This document shows positions 33,588-42,569 of a stretch of DNA of 64,000 bases, one piece after another; the stretch's first letter is position 1; each line of letters starts with the position of its first letter. This DNA is from Bradyrhizobium sp. U87765 SZCCT0048. GTDB lineage: Bacteria; Pseudomonadota; Alphaproteobacteria; Rhizobiales; Xanthobacteraceae. The stretch covers positions 62,001 through 126,000 of the forward strand of contig NZ_JAFCMM010000001.1 in assembly GCF_018131225.1 (NCBI RefSeq), read 5' to 3'. The position numbers were made by a program, and so were the translations under genes. Below the pieces are notes generated by a model. The model made no database searches, had not been told where the DNA came from, and worked only from the letters and a program-made list of their open reading frames with translations.

Positions 33588-35237
33588 CTATGCCGTGATC
33601 GCTGACGCCGATCCCACCTGGTTGCGCAGCACGAATTTCTGGATCTTGCCGGTCGATGTCTTCGGCAGTTCGCCGAACACGATGGCCTTGGGCGTCTTGA
33701 AGCCCGGCAGGTGCTCGCGGCAATAGGCGATGATCTCGGCTTCGGTCGCCTTCGCGCCCGCCTTCAGCTCGACGAACGCGCAGGGCACCTCGCCCCATTT
33801 GCTGTCCGGCTTGGCGACGACCGCGGCGAACAGCACCGCCGGGTGCTTGTAGAGGACATCCTCGACCTCGACCGAGGAGATGTTTTCGCCACCGGAAATG
33901 ATGATGTCCTTGGAGCGGTCCTTGATGATGACATAGCCGTCCTGATCGAGGACGCCGAGGTCGCCGGTGTGGAACCAGCCGCCGGCAAACGCCGCTTCCG
34001 TGGCCTTTTCGTTCTTGAGGTAGCCCTTCATGACGATGTTGCCGCGGAACATGACCTCGCCGATGGTCTCGCCGTCGCGCGGCACCACCTGCATGGTCTC
34101 CGGATCGATCACCGTGACGGCTTCCTGCAGCGGGTAGGGCACGCCCTGCCGACGCTTGAGCTGGGCGCGCTGGTCGGCCGGCAGGGCATCCCAGCCCTCG
34201 TGCTCGGCGCACACCGACGCCGGGCCATAGACCTCGGTGAGGCCATAGACATGGGTGAGACGGATGCCGATGTTCTCGGCGCCGGCGAGCACCGCGACCG
34301 GCGGCGCGGCGCCGGCGATCAGGCCGGAGACACTCCGGCCCGCGCCGCCCCTGGGGGCGTCGGGAGCATTGATCAGGGTGTTGTAGACGATCGGCGCGCC
34401 GCTCATGTGGGTGACGCCATGGCGCTCGATCAGCGCGAAGATTTTCGTTGGGTCGACCTTGCGCAGGCAGACGTTGATGCCGGCCGTCGCGGCGATGGTC
34501 CAGGGGAAGCACCAACCGTTGCAGTGGAACATCGGCAGCGTCCACAGATAGACCGGGTGCTGGCCCAGATTGGCCGCGAGGACATTGCTGACCGCGTTGA
34601 GATAGGCGCCGCGGTGATGGGTGACGACGCCCTTGGGATCGCCGGTGGTGCCGGAGGTGTAGCTCAGCGCAATCGCGTCCCATTCGTCCTGCGGATGGGC
34701 CCAGACATGGTCGGGGTCGCCGGAGGCGACGGCGGCCTCATACTCAATCTCGCCGATGCGCTGTCCACCGGTGAAGGCGGCGTCGTCGACGTCGACCACC
34801 AGCGGCTTCGGGCCGGTCATCAGGCCGAGCGCCTCGGCGACGGCGCCGCCGAACTCGGGATCGACGAACACGATCTTGGCGCCGCCATGGTCGAGCATGA
34901 ACGCCAGTGCCGCCGGATCGAGGCGGGTGTTGAGGGTGTTCAGCACGGCGTCGGCCATGGGCACCGCGAAGTGCAGTTCGTTCATCGCCGGGATGTTCGG
35001 CAGCATGGTCGCCACCGTGTCGCCGCGGACGACGCCACGCCGCCGCAGGAACGACGCCACGCGCCGGCAGCGTTCGAACGTCTCGGCCCAGGTGAAGCGG
35101 CGGTCCTCATAGACCGCGCTGGTGAGGTGCGGGTAAACCGCGGCGGAGCGCTCCAGAAAGCTCAGCGGCGACAGCGGCACATAGTTGGCCGGGGTCTTGT
35201 CGAGCCCGATGCTGTACTGTCCCTGTGAACCGGTCAT
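33588..35237 (-). CDS. Acyl-CoA synthetase (AMP-forming)
   Basis: A 549-residue ANL-superfamily ligase. ATP/AMP motif SYTSGTTGDPKGV, adenine-binding YGLTEVYGP, hinge motif GDLGVLDQDGYVIIKDR and the C-terminal catalytic lysine in TSTGKIQKF are all present. It resembles the medium/long-chain fatty or aryl acyl-CoA synthetases (FadD-like, acyl-CoA synthetase LcfB type). ATG at 35237 follows AGGAGAC. It is downstream of, and on the same strand as, the TRAP transporter, so it may activate the imported acid; a long dyad lies in the gap. Confidence 0.88.
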   Translation of the reverse strand: MTGSQGQYSIGLDKTPANYVPLSPLSFLERSAAVYPHLTSAVYEDRRFTWAETFERCRRVASFLRRRGVVRGDTVATMLPNIPAMNELHFAVPMADAVLNTLNTRLDPAALAFMLDHGGAKIVFVDPEFGGAVAEALGLMTGPKPLVVDVDDAAFTGGQRIGEIEYEAAVASGDPDHVWAHPQDEWDAIALSYTSGTTGDPKGVVTHHRGAYLNAVSNVLAANLGQHPVYLWTLPMFHCNGWCFPWTIAATAGINVCLRKVDPTKIFALIERHGVTHMSGAPIVYNTLINAPDAPRGGAGRSVSGLIAGAAPPVAVLAGAENIGIRLTHVYGLTEVYGPASVCAEHEGWDALPADQRAQLKRRQGVPYPLQEAVTVIDPETMQVVPRDGETIGEVMFRGNIVMKGYLKNEKATEAAFAGGWFHTGDLGVLDQDGYVIIKDRSKDIIISGGENISSVEVEDVLYKHPAVLFAAVVAKPDSKWGEVPCAFVELKAGAKATEAEIIAYCREHLPGFKTPKAIVFGELPKTSTGKIQKFVLRNQVGSASAITA

Positions 35238-35290
35238 CGCTCTGTCTCCTGGCTTCGCATTCCCGGAAATTTCCTTTATTTCCATCATGT

Positions 35291-35339
35291 TGTCAGATTT
35301 TGATCAACGATCAATGCGTTGGATCAAAAAGCTCTGACA
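35291..35339. promoter_or_regulatory. Long imperfect dyad upstream of the acyl-CoA synthetase gene
   Basis: TGTCAGA (35291-35297) pairs with TCTGACA (35333-35339). Inside, TTTTGATCAACG pairs with CGTTGGATCAAAA apart from one extra base. The dyad covers about 49 bases in an AT-rich gap between the TRAP operon end and the synthetase start. It could be an operator for the synthetase or a terminator of the TRAP transcript. Confidence 0.5.
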
Positions 35340-35385
35340 ATAAATGGAAATCTTTTCTAATTATATGATTTTATTTGAATTTTTA

Positions 35386-37272
35386 TTACAGGAATCCGAT
35401 CGAGATCCACGGGATCGCTGCGACAATGATCAATCCCAGGAAGAGGGCCAGCATGTAGCCCCAGATCGGCCGGATGCCCTCCGCTGGGTCGACGCGGCCG
35501 ATAGCGCAGGCGGCGTAGTAGCCGACGCCAAACGGGGGCGCGAACAGGCCGATGCCCATCGCCAGGATCACGATCATGGCGTAGTGCACCTCGTGCACGC
35601 CGACCTGCCTCGCGATCGGAAACAGCAGCGGGCCGAACAGCACGATCGCCGGGATGCCCTCGAGCACGCTGCCGAGAATGATGAACGCGACGATCGAGAC
35701 CGCGATGAAGGTCACCGAGCCGCCGGGCAGGGCGGCCATGGTCGCGGCGAGCGACCGTGAGAAGCCGGACTGGGTCAGGCCCCAGGCCATGCCGGTCGCC
35801 GTGCCGATGATCAGCAGGATCGCCCCCGACAGGCAGGCGGTGTCGATCAGCATCGGCTTGAGCCGGCGCCAGTCGAACCGGCGGTAGATCAGAAGGCCCG
35901 CCAGGGCGGCATAGACGATCCCGATGGTCGAGACTTCGGTTGCGGTCGCAACGCCCTCGACCACCGCGGCCCGGATCACGAACGGCAAGGCGATGGCGGG
36001 CAGGGCGATGACGAAGCTGCGGCCGATTTCGCCCGCGGTGGCGCGTTTGACATGGCGCAGATCCTCGTGGCGGTAGCGCCACCACACGAGAGCCGACAGC
36101 ATCAGCGCCAGCACGACACCGGGCAGCAGGCCGCCGGTGAACAGCGCCGCGATCGACACCCCGGTCACCGAGCCGATGGTGATCAGCACGAGGCTCGGCG
36201 GAATGGTCTCGGTCTGGGCGCCGGTGGCCGACAGCAGCGCGACGAGGTCTCCGGGCTTGGCGCCGCGGGCCTTCATTTCCGGAAACAGCACCGGGGCGAC
36301 CGCGGCCATGTCGGCGGCCTTGGAGCCGGAGATGCCGGACACCAGGTACATCGCGCCGAGCAGCACATAGTGCAGGCCGCCGCGGACATGGCCGAGCAGG
36401 CTGGCGAGGAAGCTCACCATGGCGCGGGCCATGCCGGTCATCTCGATCAGCAGGCCGAGAAAGACGAACAGCGGCACCGACAGCAGGATGAGGTGGCTCA
36501 TGCCCTCGTCCATGCGGCCGACGAGGACCTGCACCGGGGTGCGGGTGGTCAGCACGAGGTAACCGAAGATCGACAGGCCGAAGGCGAAGGCGATGGGAAT
36601 GCCGGCGAACACGCAGATGCCGACGACGCCGACGAAGAAGATGATCAGGTTGAGATTGCCGAGCTGGCGCAGCCAGGGTTCGGCGAACCAGAACGCGCCC
36701 ATGATAACGGCGACGGTCGCCGCGGCCGCCACGACGTCCCGCAGCCGGCCGACCCGGACCAGCCGCAGCAGCGCGAACAGCACCATCAGCGCGATGCCGA
36801 TCGGCAGCGCCGCGGCCCGGAAGCTGTTGGCGATCTGCAGCGCCGGGGTCGTGATGTAGCTTTCCTCATAGGCGTAGTCGTAGGCCGGCCAGGCGATCAG
36901 CAGCAGGAAGGCGAGCGCGGCGCAGGTACCGACGACATCGAGGAAGGCGCGCTGGACGGGCGTCGCCCGTGCCACCAGCGCGGTCATCCGCATGTGTTCG
37001 CCGCGCCGGAACGCGATCGCGGCACCGAGCATGGCGAGCCACAGGAACAGGATGGAGGCGAGTTCGTCGGACCAGATCAGCGGGCTGTGGAGGCCATAGC
37101 GGGCCACCACGCCGACGAACAGGATGACGATTTCGGCGGCGACCAGCAGCGCCGCCGGAATCTCGACCATGGTGCCGAACGCGCGGTCGACGGCATCGAG
37201 CCAGCCGCGGCCGGAGGCGAGGGCGATGGCCTCCCCGCTTCCGTGCGCCGGGCCGGTGTCCGCGATCTGCAC
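35386..37272 (-). CDS. TRAP transporter, fused small and large membrane subunits (DctQM)
   Basis: A 628-residue protein. Residues to about 170 form the four-helix DctQ part (SDELASILFLWLAMLGAAIAF), and the remainder is the DctM permease with about twelve helices (FGLSIFGYLVLTT, GLFAPPFGVGYY). Fused QM proteins are a known TRAP variant. GTG at 37272 lies four bases after the dctP stop, so the two are coupled. It drives sodium-dependent uptake of an organic acid together with DctP. The last bases run into a low-GC gap. Confidence 0.9.
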   Translation of the reverse strand: MQIADTGPAHGSGEAIALASGRGWLDAVDRAFGTMVEIPAALLVAAEIVILFVGVVARYGLHSPLIWSDELASILFLWLAMLGAAIAFRRGEHMRMTALVARATPVQRAFLDVVGTCAALAFLLLIAWPAYDYAYEESYITTPALQIANSFRAAALPIGIALMVLFALLRLVRVGRLRDVVAAAATVAVIMGAFWFAEPWLRQLGNLNLIIFFVGVVGICVFAGIPIAFAFGLSIFGYLVLTTRTPVQVLVGRMDEGMSHLILLSVPLFVFLGLLIEMTGMARAMVSFLASLLGHVRGGLHYVLLGAMYLVSGISGSKAADMAAVAPVLFPEMKARGAKPGDLVALLSATGAQTETIPPSLVLITIGSVTGVSIAALFTGGLLPGVVLALMLSALVWWRYRHEDLRHVKRATAGEIGRSFVIALPAIALPFVIRAAVVEGVATATEVSTIGIVYAALAGLLIYRRFDWRRLKPMLIDTACLSGAILLIIGTATGMAWGLTQSGFSRSLAATMAALPGGSVTFIAVSIVAFIILGSVLEGIPAIVLFGPLLFPIARQVGVHEVHYAMIVILAMGIGLFAPPFGVGYYAACAIGRVDPAEGIRPIWGYMLALFLGLIIVAAIPWISIGFL

Positions 37273-37276
37273 GGCG

Positions 37277-38296
37277 TCAGGCCAGCTTGCCGACGGACTT
37301 TTCGAGCAGATCCCAGGCGTGCTCGCCGTACTTGCCCTTCCACTCGGCATAGAAGCCGGCCTGGCGCAGCTTGTCGCGGAACGGCCCGGTCTCCGGCTGA
37401 TTGATGATCAGCCCCTTGGCGGCGAGTTCGTCGCGGGTGGTGGCGTTGAGCTTCTCGGTGTCGACGCGCTGCTTGAGCGCCGCGGCGTTGATGTTCTTCG
37501 CCACGATGGTGCGTACGTCCTCGGGCAGTTTCTCCCAGGCGCGGCGGTTGGCCAGGAACCAGAAGCCGTCCCACATGTGGTTGGTCAGCGAGCAGTACTT
37601 CTGGACCTCGTAGAGCTTGGCGGTCGCGATCAGCGCCAGCGGGTTCTCCTGGCCTTCCACGACCTTGGTCTGCAGCGCTGAATAAACCTCGCTGAAATTG
37701 ATCGAGGCGGGGGCGGCGTCGAACGCCTTGAACATTGAGGTCCACAGCGGCGACACCGGTACGCGGATCTTGAAGCCCTTGAAGTCGTCGGGGCCGTTGA
37801 TCGGCTTGGTCGAGGAGGTGGTCTGGCGGAAGCCGTTGTCCCAGATCTTGTCCATGACCGCGAGGTTGGCCTTGGCGATCTCGCCGCGGACATAGGCGCC
37901 GAGGTCGCCGTCCATGGCCTTCCACACCGACTCGTAGTTCGGGAAGGCGAAGCCGATGCCGTTGATCGAGGCCGCCGGCACCAGCGTCGCCAGGATCAGG
38001 CCGGACAGGGTGAAGAACTCGACGCCGCCCGAGCGGATCTGGCTCAGCATGTCGGTGTCGGAGCCGAGCTGGTTGTTGGGGAAGATCTGCAGGTCGAAGC
38101 GGCCGTTGGTCTCGGTCTTGATCGCCGCCGACATCTCCTTGGCGCGGACGTTGAGCGGGTGCACGTCGGGCAGGTTGTTGGCGAACTTGAAGGTGAATTC
38201 AGCCTGCTGCGCGCGCGCCACATGCGGCGCGGCCACGCCGCCAACGAAGGTCAGGGCGGCGGAGGCCTTCAACAGGGTGCGGCGCGAAAAGTTCAT
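37277..38296 (-). CDS. TRAP transporter substrate-binding protein (DctP family)
   Basis: A 339-residue periplasmic receptor. SRRTLLKASAALTF near the start and the ARAQQ site suggest a twin-arginine-like signal peptide. FKFANNLPDVHPLN and KGFKIRVPVSPLW contain the conserved Arg that contacts the ligand carboxylate. ATG at 38296 follows GGGAGAACGTCTG. Substrate probably a carboxylic acid; the acyl-CoA synthetase and SDR on either side are candidate first catabolic enzymes. Confidence 0.9.
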   Translation of the reverse strand: MNFSRRTLLKASAALTFVGGVAAPHVARAQQAEFTFKFANNLPDVHPLNVRAKEMSAAIKTETNGRFDLQIFPNNQLGSDTDMLSQIRSGGVEFFTLSGLILATLVPAASINGIGFAFPNYESVWKAMDGDLGAYVRGEIAKANLAVMDKIWDNGFRQTTSSTKPINGPDDFKGFKIRVPVSPLWTSMFKAFDAAPASINFSEVYSALQTKVVEGQENPLALIATAKLYEVQKYCSLTNHMWDGFWFLANRRAWEKLPEDVRTIVAKNINAAALKQRVDTEKLNATTRDELAAKGLIINQPETGPFRDKLRQAGFYAEWKGKYGEHAWDLLEKSVGKLA

Positions 38297-38347
38297 CAGA
38301 CGTTCTCCCTCGGGACGTTTCTTGTTGGACACTGGCCGGCATCATAC

Positions 38348-38368
38348 TGACCCGTTTTCGGCGGGTCA
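38348..38368. promoter_or_regulatory. Inverted repeat between dctP and the SDR gene
   Basis: TGACCCG (38348-38354), seven bases, CGGGTCA (38362-38368): perfect seven-base arms in the divergent intergenic region, 52 bases upstream of dctP and about 190 before the SDR gene. A possible operator for shared control; no regulator gene is adjacent. Confidence 0.35.
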
Positions 38369-38561
38369 CCAGCCTTGTTGGCGTTCATGGTGGATCCGGG
38401 CGTGGAAAGCATCCCAGACTTGAGTTGAACGCGGACTTATCTGGTGGCGCGAGCCGATGCAACGCGCCGAATTGACCCGGCGAATGCTTGTCCTAAGCTT
38501 CCGGGCAACGCACGACGAGCGTGGCCGGCTCGTGGCGACACATCAGGCGGGAGGACGGACG

Positions 38562-39332
38562 ATGGCGGAGCGTGGTGTTGCGGTCGTCACGGGCGGCGGA
38601 TCGGGAATCGGTCTCGCGATCGCCGATGCGCTCGCTGCCGAAGGCTGGAAGCTGCTGGTGGCGGATCTGTCCGCGGACGCGCTGCGGGGCGCCCGCGCCC
38701 GGCTCATGCGGCATGGCGAGAGCCGCGTCAGGTTCGTGCAGATGGATGTTGCCGACGAGGCCAGCGTCATCGCCGGGCTCGAGGGCTGCGAGACCGGCTT
38801 CGGGCCGGTGCGGGGGCTGGTGAATTCCGCGGGCATCGGCCGCGACGTGCCGTTCTTCGAGACCAGCGTGCAGCTGTTCCGCAAGATCCTCGACATCAAT
38901 CTGGTCGGCACCTTCGTGGTGGCGCGCGAGGTCGGTCGCCTGATGAAGGCCAATGGCGGCGGCGCCATCGTCAATATCGCTTCGGTGTCCGGGCTGCGCG
39001 GCAACATCGGCCGCTCGGCCTATGGCGCCTCCAAGGGCGGCGTCGTGACATTGACCCAGGTGATGGCCTGCGAACTCGCGTCCGACAACATTCGCGTCAA
39101 CGCCATCGCGCCGGGGCCGATCGAGACGCCGCTGGTCAAGGCGATGCACAACGACGAGGTGCGCGCCGGCTGGCTCAAGGCGGTGCCACAGCGGCGCTAC
39201 GCGGCGCCTGAAGAGATCGCCGGCGCGGCGTCGTTCCTGCTGGACGCCAGCAAGGCGAGCTTTGTCACCGGCCACGTGCTCGCGGTTGACGGCGGCTTCA
39301 CGGCGGCGGGATTGCTGCCGCCCTATCCATGA
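38562..39332 (+). CDS. Short-chain dehydrogenase/reductase (SDR)
   Basis: A 256-residue classical SDR with the NAD(P)-binding TGGGSGIG, the NSAG (VNSAGIG) strand, catalytic Ser in IASVSG and YGASK. The C-terminal VLAVDGGFTAAG is typical of the FabG-like branch. ATG at 38562 follows GGCGGGAGGACGGACG. It is divergent from the TRAP transporter and may oxidise the imported hydroxy acid; this is inference from position. Confidence 0.9.
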   Translation: MAERGVAVVTGGGSGIGLAIADALAAEGWKLLVADLSADALRGARARLMRHGESRVRFVQMDVADEASVIAGLEGCETGFGPVRGLVNSAGIGRDVPFFETSVQLFRKILDINLVGTFVVAREVGRLMKANGGGAIVNIASVSGLRGNIGRSAYGASKGGVVTLTQVMACELASDNIRVNAIAPGPIETPLVKAMHNDEVRAGWLKAVPQRRYAAPEEIAGAASFLLDASKASFVTGHVLAVDGGFTAAGLLPPYP

Positions 39333-39335
39333 TGG

Positions 39336-40211
39336 CTATTGGGGAAACGGCAGCGATGTGCGCAGGCCGGCGTGCAACATCGGATTGACCAGGGTGGAGG
39401 GGGCGGTGCGCGAGGAATCCGCGGCGCTCCCGGCCACCGGGAAGGCATAGCCGAGGATGGTCTTGATCACCCAGCGGTCGGAGGCTTGCGTCAGGCCGTA
39501 GCCGACGCCGAAGTTGACGTCCATCGCGCCGATCTTGAAATCGGTGACGGCGAACAGCGTGTGCTGTTGCTCGCTGATCTTGCCGAAATGCCCGAATTCG
39601 CCGAAGTCGGCATAATATTCGAGACCGACGAACAGGTCCTGGTCCAGCTTGCGGGCGAGGCGCGCGGCCGGGGCGAAATCGACCTCGCCATAGCGCCCGA
39701 AGCTGACATCGACGATCGGATTGACGATGAACTCGTAGTCGGCGTTGCGTACACCGATGATCGGCCGGATCTCGAGACCATAGCGAGCCTGCGAGAACCT
39801 TGGCGTGGTGTTGCTGAACTCGAAATTGACGCCGTAGAAGAAACTGCGTTGCTCGGCCTGCGGTGAGACGAACAGCGTCCGGATCTTGAAGGCGTCGGAC
39901 AGGAACTGGCCGTCCTGGACGGCAAACGGCAGGTAGAGCCCGAGCTCCCACCATTCCGTCACGCCGTAGGCGAATTCCGGGGTGCCGTTCAGGCTGCGGT
40001 TGGAGACGATGCCGCCCGGAAACGGCGGCTGCTTCACGCCCAGCGCCACATAGTTCAGGTGCTGCTGGACCGTGAACTGGCCGACGGCGGCGATCTCGGC
40101 CTTGTAGACCTGGATCTCGTCGGTGGCGCGGGCCGGTGTCGCCAGCATCGTCGAGGCGAACGCGACCGTAGCCGTCATGCGGCTGAGAACATTCAGGAAA
40201 AGGCGGACCAT
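39336..40211 (-). CDS. Outer-membrane beta-barrel-like protein of unknown function
   Basis: A 291-residue protein with a signal peptide (ATVAFASTMLATPARAT) and alternating hydrophobic/aromatic strands such as WWELGLYLPF, FFYGVNFEFSN, LFVGLEYYADFG and DVNFGVGYGLT, consistent with an outer-membrane barrel of the MetA-pathway/transporter-like type. Such proteins often accompany hydrophobic-compound uptake. It is convergent with the SDR gene (three bases between stops). A perfect palindrome sits about 20 bases before the ATG. Confidence 0.7.
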   Translation of the reverse strand: MVRLFLNVLSRMTATVAFASTMLATPARATDEIQVYKAEIAAVGQFTVQQHLNYVALGVKQPPFPGGIVSNRSLNGTPEFAYGVTEWWELGLYLPFAVQDGQFLSDAFKIRTLFVSPQAEQRSFFYGVNFEFSNTTPRFSQARYGLEIRPIIGVRNADYEFIVNPIVDVSFGRYGEVDFAPAARLARKLDQDLFVGLEYYADFGEFGHFGKISEQQHTLFAVTDFKIGAMDVNFGVGYGLTQASDRWVIKTILGYAFPVAGSAADSSRTAPSTLVNPMLHAGLRTSLPFPQ

Positions 40212-40229
40212 GAGGGCCCCTGATGAATA

Positions 40230-40244
40230 TTAGAACAGTTCTAA
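40230..40244. promoter_or_regulatory. Perfect 15-base palindrome upstream of the outer-membrane protein gene
   Basis: TTAGAACAGTTCTAA is a seven-base perfect inverted repeat around a central A, 19 bases upstream of the start codon of the minus-strand gene. AT-rich seven-base arms with one central base are typical of TetR, MarR or ArsR-type operators. Placement near the promoter suggests repression. Confidence 0.5.
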
Positions 40245-40504
40245 ATCAACTAGACGCTGAGCGCGGGCGGGTCAATTGCGCGCCGGCAACAGTCAGACGG
40301 GATTTTGGGGGTGGCCCAGGATGGGCGCGGCGGCTGTTCCGGTGCGCGCAGCCGGTGCTGCTGATCAGCCGCTGAGGGCGGGGCGTCCTGGTGATGGCGC
40401 GAGGCCGCGGCGACAGGCCTGCGGCGATCAGGCGTCGCCTGTTCGCCGTCGGGCCCTTGAACGTGATGCCGGCATCTCGGGAAACTGTGCCGGGCGGGTG
40501 GCCC

Positions 40505-41134
40505 TCAAAACTGTCCGGCCAGCGTTGCGGCCTGTCGTTTGCCCTGATCGATCATGTCTTGCGCGCGGCCATCCCAGGTGTGTTCGACGGTCATGGTCGA
40601 AAGGGTGCGCACGCCGATGAAGCGAAGCCAGAATTCGATATATTTCGCGGTGTATTCGAAACCAGGTTGCGGGTCGGTCTGAACGCTGGCCTCGTCGCTC
40701 TGCCCGCGAACATAGACGACAAATGCCTTCCCGATGGTCAGCATCGGGCTGTAGGCCTTGCCGTCGAACGCGAACAGCAGGTTTCGCTGGCAGGCGAGGT
40801 CGATCAGCTGCTTGAGCTTGTAGGGGAAGGAAAAATTCCACATCGGAACGCCCAGCGCGATGCAGTCCGCTTGCTGGAAGCGTGATGCGAGTCTCGTGAT
40901 CTTGCGCCATGTGGCGTCTTCGGAGGGTGTCATCGCGTCGCCGGACACGCCCTTGTATTTGGCTCCGATCGCAGCAGCATCGAAATCCGGCAACGCTTCC
41001 GACCAGACGTCGAGCGTGTCGACGATGCCGGCGCCGCCGATTTTCTTGTGGTATTCGGCGAGAAATGCATCGACCATCGCGGTCGACACCGATCGATCGC
41101 CCCGCGGCGAGGTGACGATCTTGAGAATGCGCAT
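40505..41134 (-). CDS. azoR: FMN-dependent NADH-azoreductase, AzoR family
   Basis: A 209-residue flavodoxin-like quinone/azo reductase. MRILKIVTSPRGDRSVS is the FMN-phosphate-binding start, and PMWNFSFPYKLKQLID and GKAFVVYVRG are family motifs around the isoalloxazine. These enzymes reduce quinones or azo compounds with NADH by two electrons. It follows a LysR gene on the same strand after about 220 bases, and such LysR proteins often control azoreductases. Confidence 0.9.
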   Translation of the reverse strand: MRILKIVTSPRGDRSVSTAMVDAFLAEYHKKIGGAGIVDTLDVWSEALPDFDAAAIGAKYKGVSGDAMTPSEDATWRKITRLASRFQQADCIALGVPMWNFSFPYKLKQLIDLACQRNLLFAFDGKAYSPMLTIGKAFVVYVRGQSDEASVQTDPQPGFEYTAKYIEFWLRFIGVRTLSTMTVEHTWDGRAQDMIDQGKRQAATLAGQF

Positions 41135-41357
41135 GTCTGTTTCTTTCGGTCGCGAACGTGCGTTCGTCAGGCCGGTGGCCTGATGGCGGCGACGCTCCTG
41201 TCGTGAGCTTGATAGCCTTCGCCGCAGCGCTGCGGGCGAGCACGTTGTCTAGCGGATGCCGCGTGGTTTCGTCTCGCAGGGATGACTTGCGACATTGCAA
41301 TGCGCATTTGCGGCCGTCCAAGCCGGCCTCCGGCGTGGCCGCGGACAGCGCTTCCGG

Positions 41358-42275
41358 TCAGGCCGCGGAGACGTGGTCGGCGGCGCCTCCGCCTTCCAGC
41401 AGCGCGCTGCGTGCGAGGAGGCCGGCGCCGACGTGGTCGAAGAAGGCGCGCACGCGTGCGGTCGTTCGCAGGTCCTTGTGCGTGACCAGCCACAATTCCC
41501 GCGTCAGTTCATCGAGGGGATCCTGAACCCGCTCGATATCCGTCTCCAGATCGCCGAGATAGCAGGGCAGCAGCGCCAGTCCGAGACCGGCCTTGACGGC
41601 CATGAGCTGACTGATGAGGCTGCTCGAGCGATAGGCGAAGGCGTGTGGCGGGATATTGTCCGTCAGCCATTTGGACGCCGCCGCCACGGCGCCGGTGTCC
41701 CAGCCGATCACGGCATGCCCCGACAGCGACGCCAGGTCGGTCGGATAGCCGCGATCCGAGAGATAGCGGCTGCTGCCGTAGAACGTCCACGGTGTCGCGG
41801 CGATCTTGCGCCCGAACAACTCGCCCTCGTGCGGCCGTGTCGCGCGAATGGCGATATCGGCCTCGCGCCGCAGGAGATCGAGCTGCCGGTTGTCGACCAG
41901 CAGTTCGAGCTCGATGCCGTCATGCTTGTCACGGAAGCTCGCGAGGATCTCGTTGAGAATACGGTACGCCAGCGTCTCCGACGACGTGATCCTGAGCTTG
42001 CCCGACAGCCGGGCGTCCTGGCCGGTGATCGAGCGGTCGATGGCCAGCACCTCGGTTTCCATCCGTTCGGCGGCAGTCACCATCTGCAGGCCCGCCTCGG
42101 TCGGGGTGTACTGGCTGGCCGTCCGGTCGAACAGGTGGACGCCCCTGCGCTTTTCGATGGCATTCAGCCAGCGGAAGATCGTCGAATGATCGTGGCCGAG
42201 ATCCCTGGCTGCCCCGACCAGCGATCCCGCACGTCCGATCGCCAGCACGATCCTGAATTCATTCCAGTCACTCAC
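41358..42275 (-). CDS. LysR-family transcriptional regulator upstream of azoR
   Basis: A 305-residue LysR protein; the HTH (VGAARDLGHDHSTIFRWLNAIEKRRG) is somewhat unusual but complete, followed by the effector domain. GTG at 42275 gives the standard length; an earlier in-frame ATG at 42383 would add 36 residues without homology. It is divergent from the E1 alpha gene across 294 bases and upstream of azoR, so it may control either. Confidence 0.87.
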   Translation of the reverse strand: MSDWNEFRIVLAIGRAGSLVGAARDLGHDHSTIFRWLNAIEKRRGVHLFDRTASQYTPTEAGLQMVTAAERMETEVLAIDRSITGQDARLSGKLRITSSETLAYRILNEILASFRDKHDGIELELLVDNRQLDLLRREADIAIRATRPHEGELFGRKIAATPWTFYGSSRYLSDRGYPTDLASLSGHAVIGWDTGAVAAASKWLTDNIPPHAFAYRSSSLISQLMAVKAGLGLALLPCYLGDLETDIERVQDPLDELTRELWLVTHKDLRTTARVRAFFDHVGAGLLARSALLEGGGAADHVSAA

Positions 42276-42569
42276 GTCTTTGCCATCCCGCAAGATCAGT
42301 CGACCTCGCCGCGAGATATGGCGCAGACCGGAAAGCTCAATGTCGCGGGAGGCAGCGTTGCCGGCGGCGCAGCCCTGTATCAAGTCAGGTTGCAGTTGCC
42401 GGCCGACAAGATCGTCTTGCCAAACCCCAACGGGTGTTGCGGGCGCGAATTCGTATCATCGGCACCATGCCGGGCCGACCTCTCGTCGGCATGATCAGCG
42501 CCCCGTCAGCCCGCGATCATCATCCGCCGCGCCCGGCGCCGCCGGGCCGTCGCAAACACAGGAACCGTT

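Noticed and set aside
36052..37404. 450-codon frame opposite the TRAP permease
   Set aside because: Gln/Asp/Arg-rich translation, complement of membrane-helix codons; not a gene.
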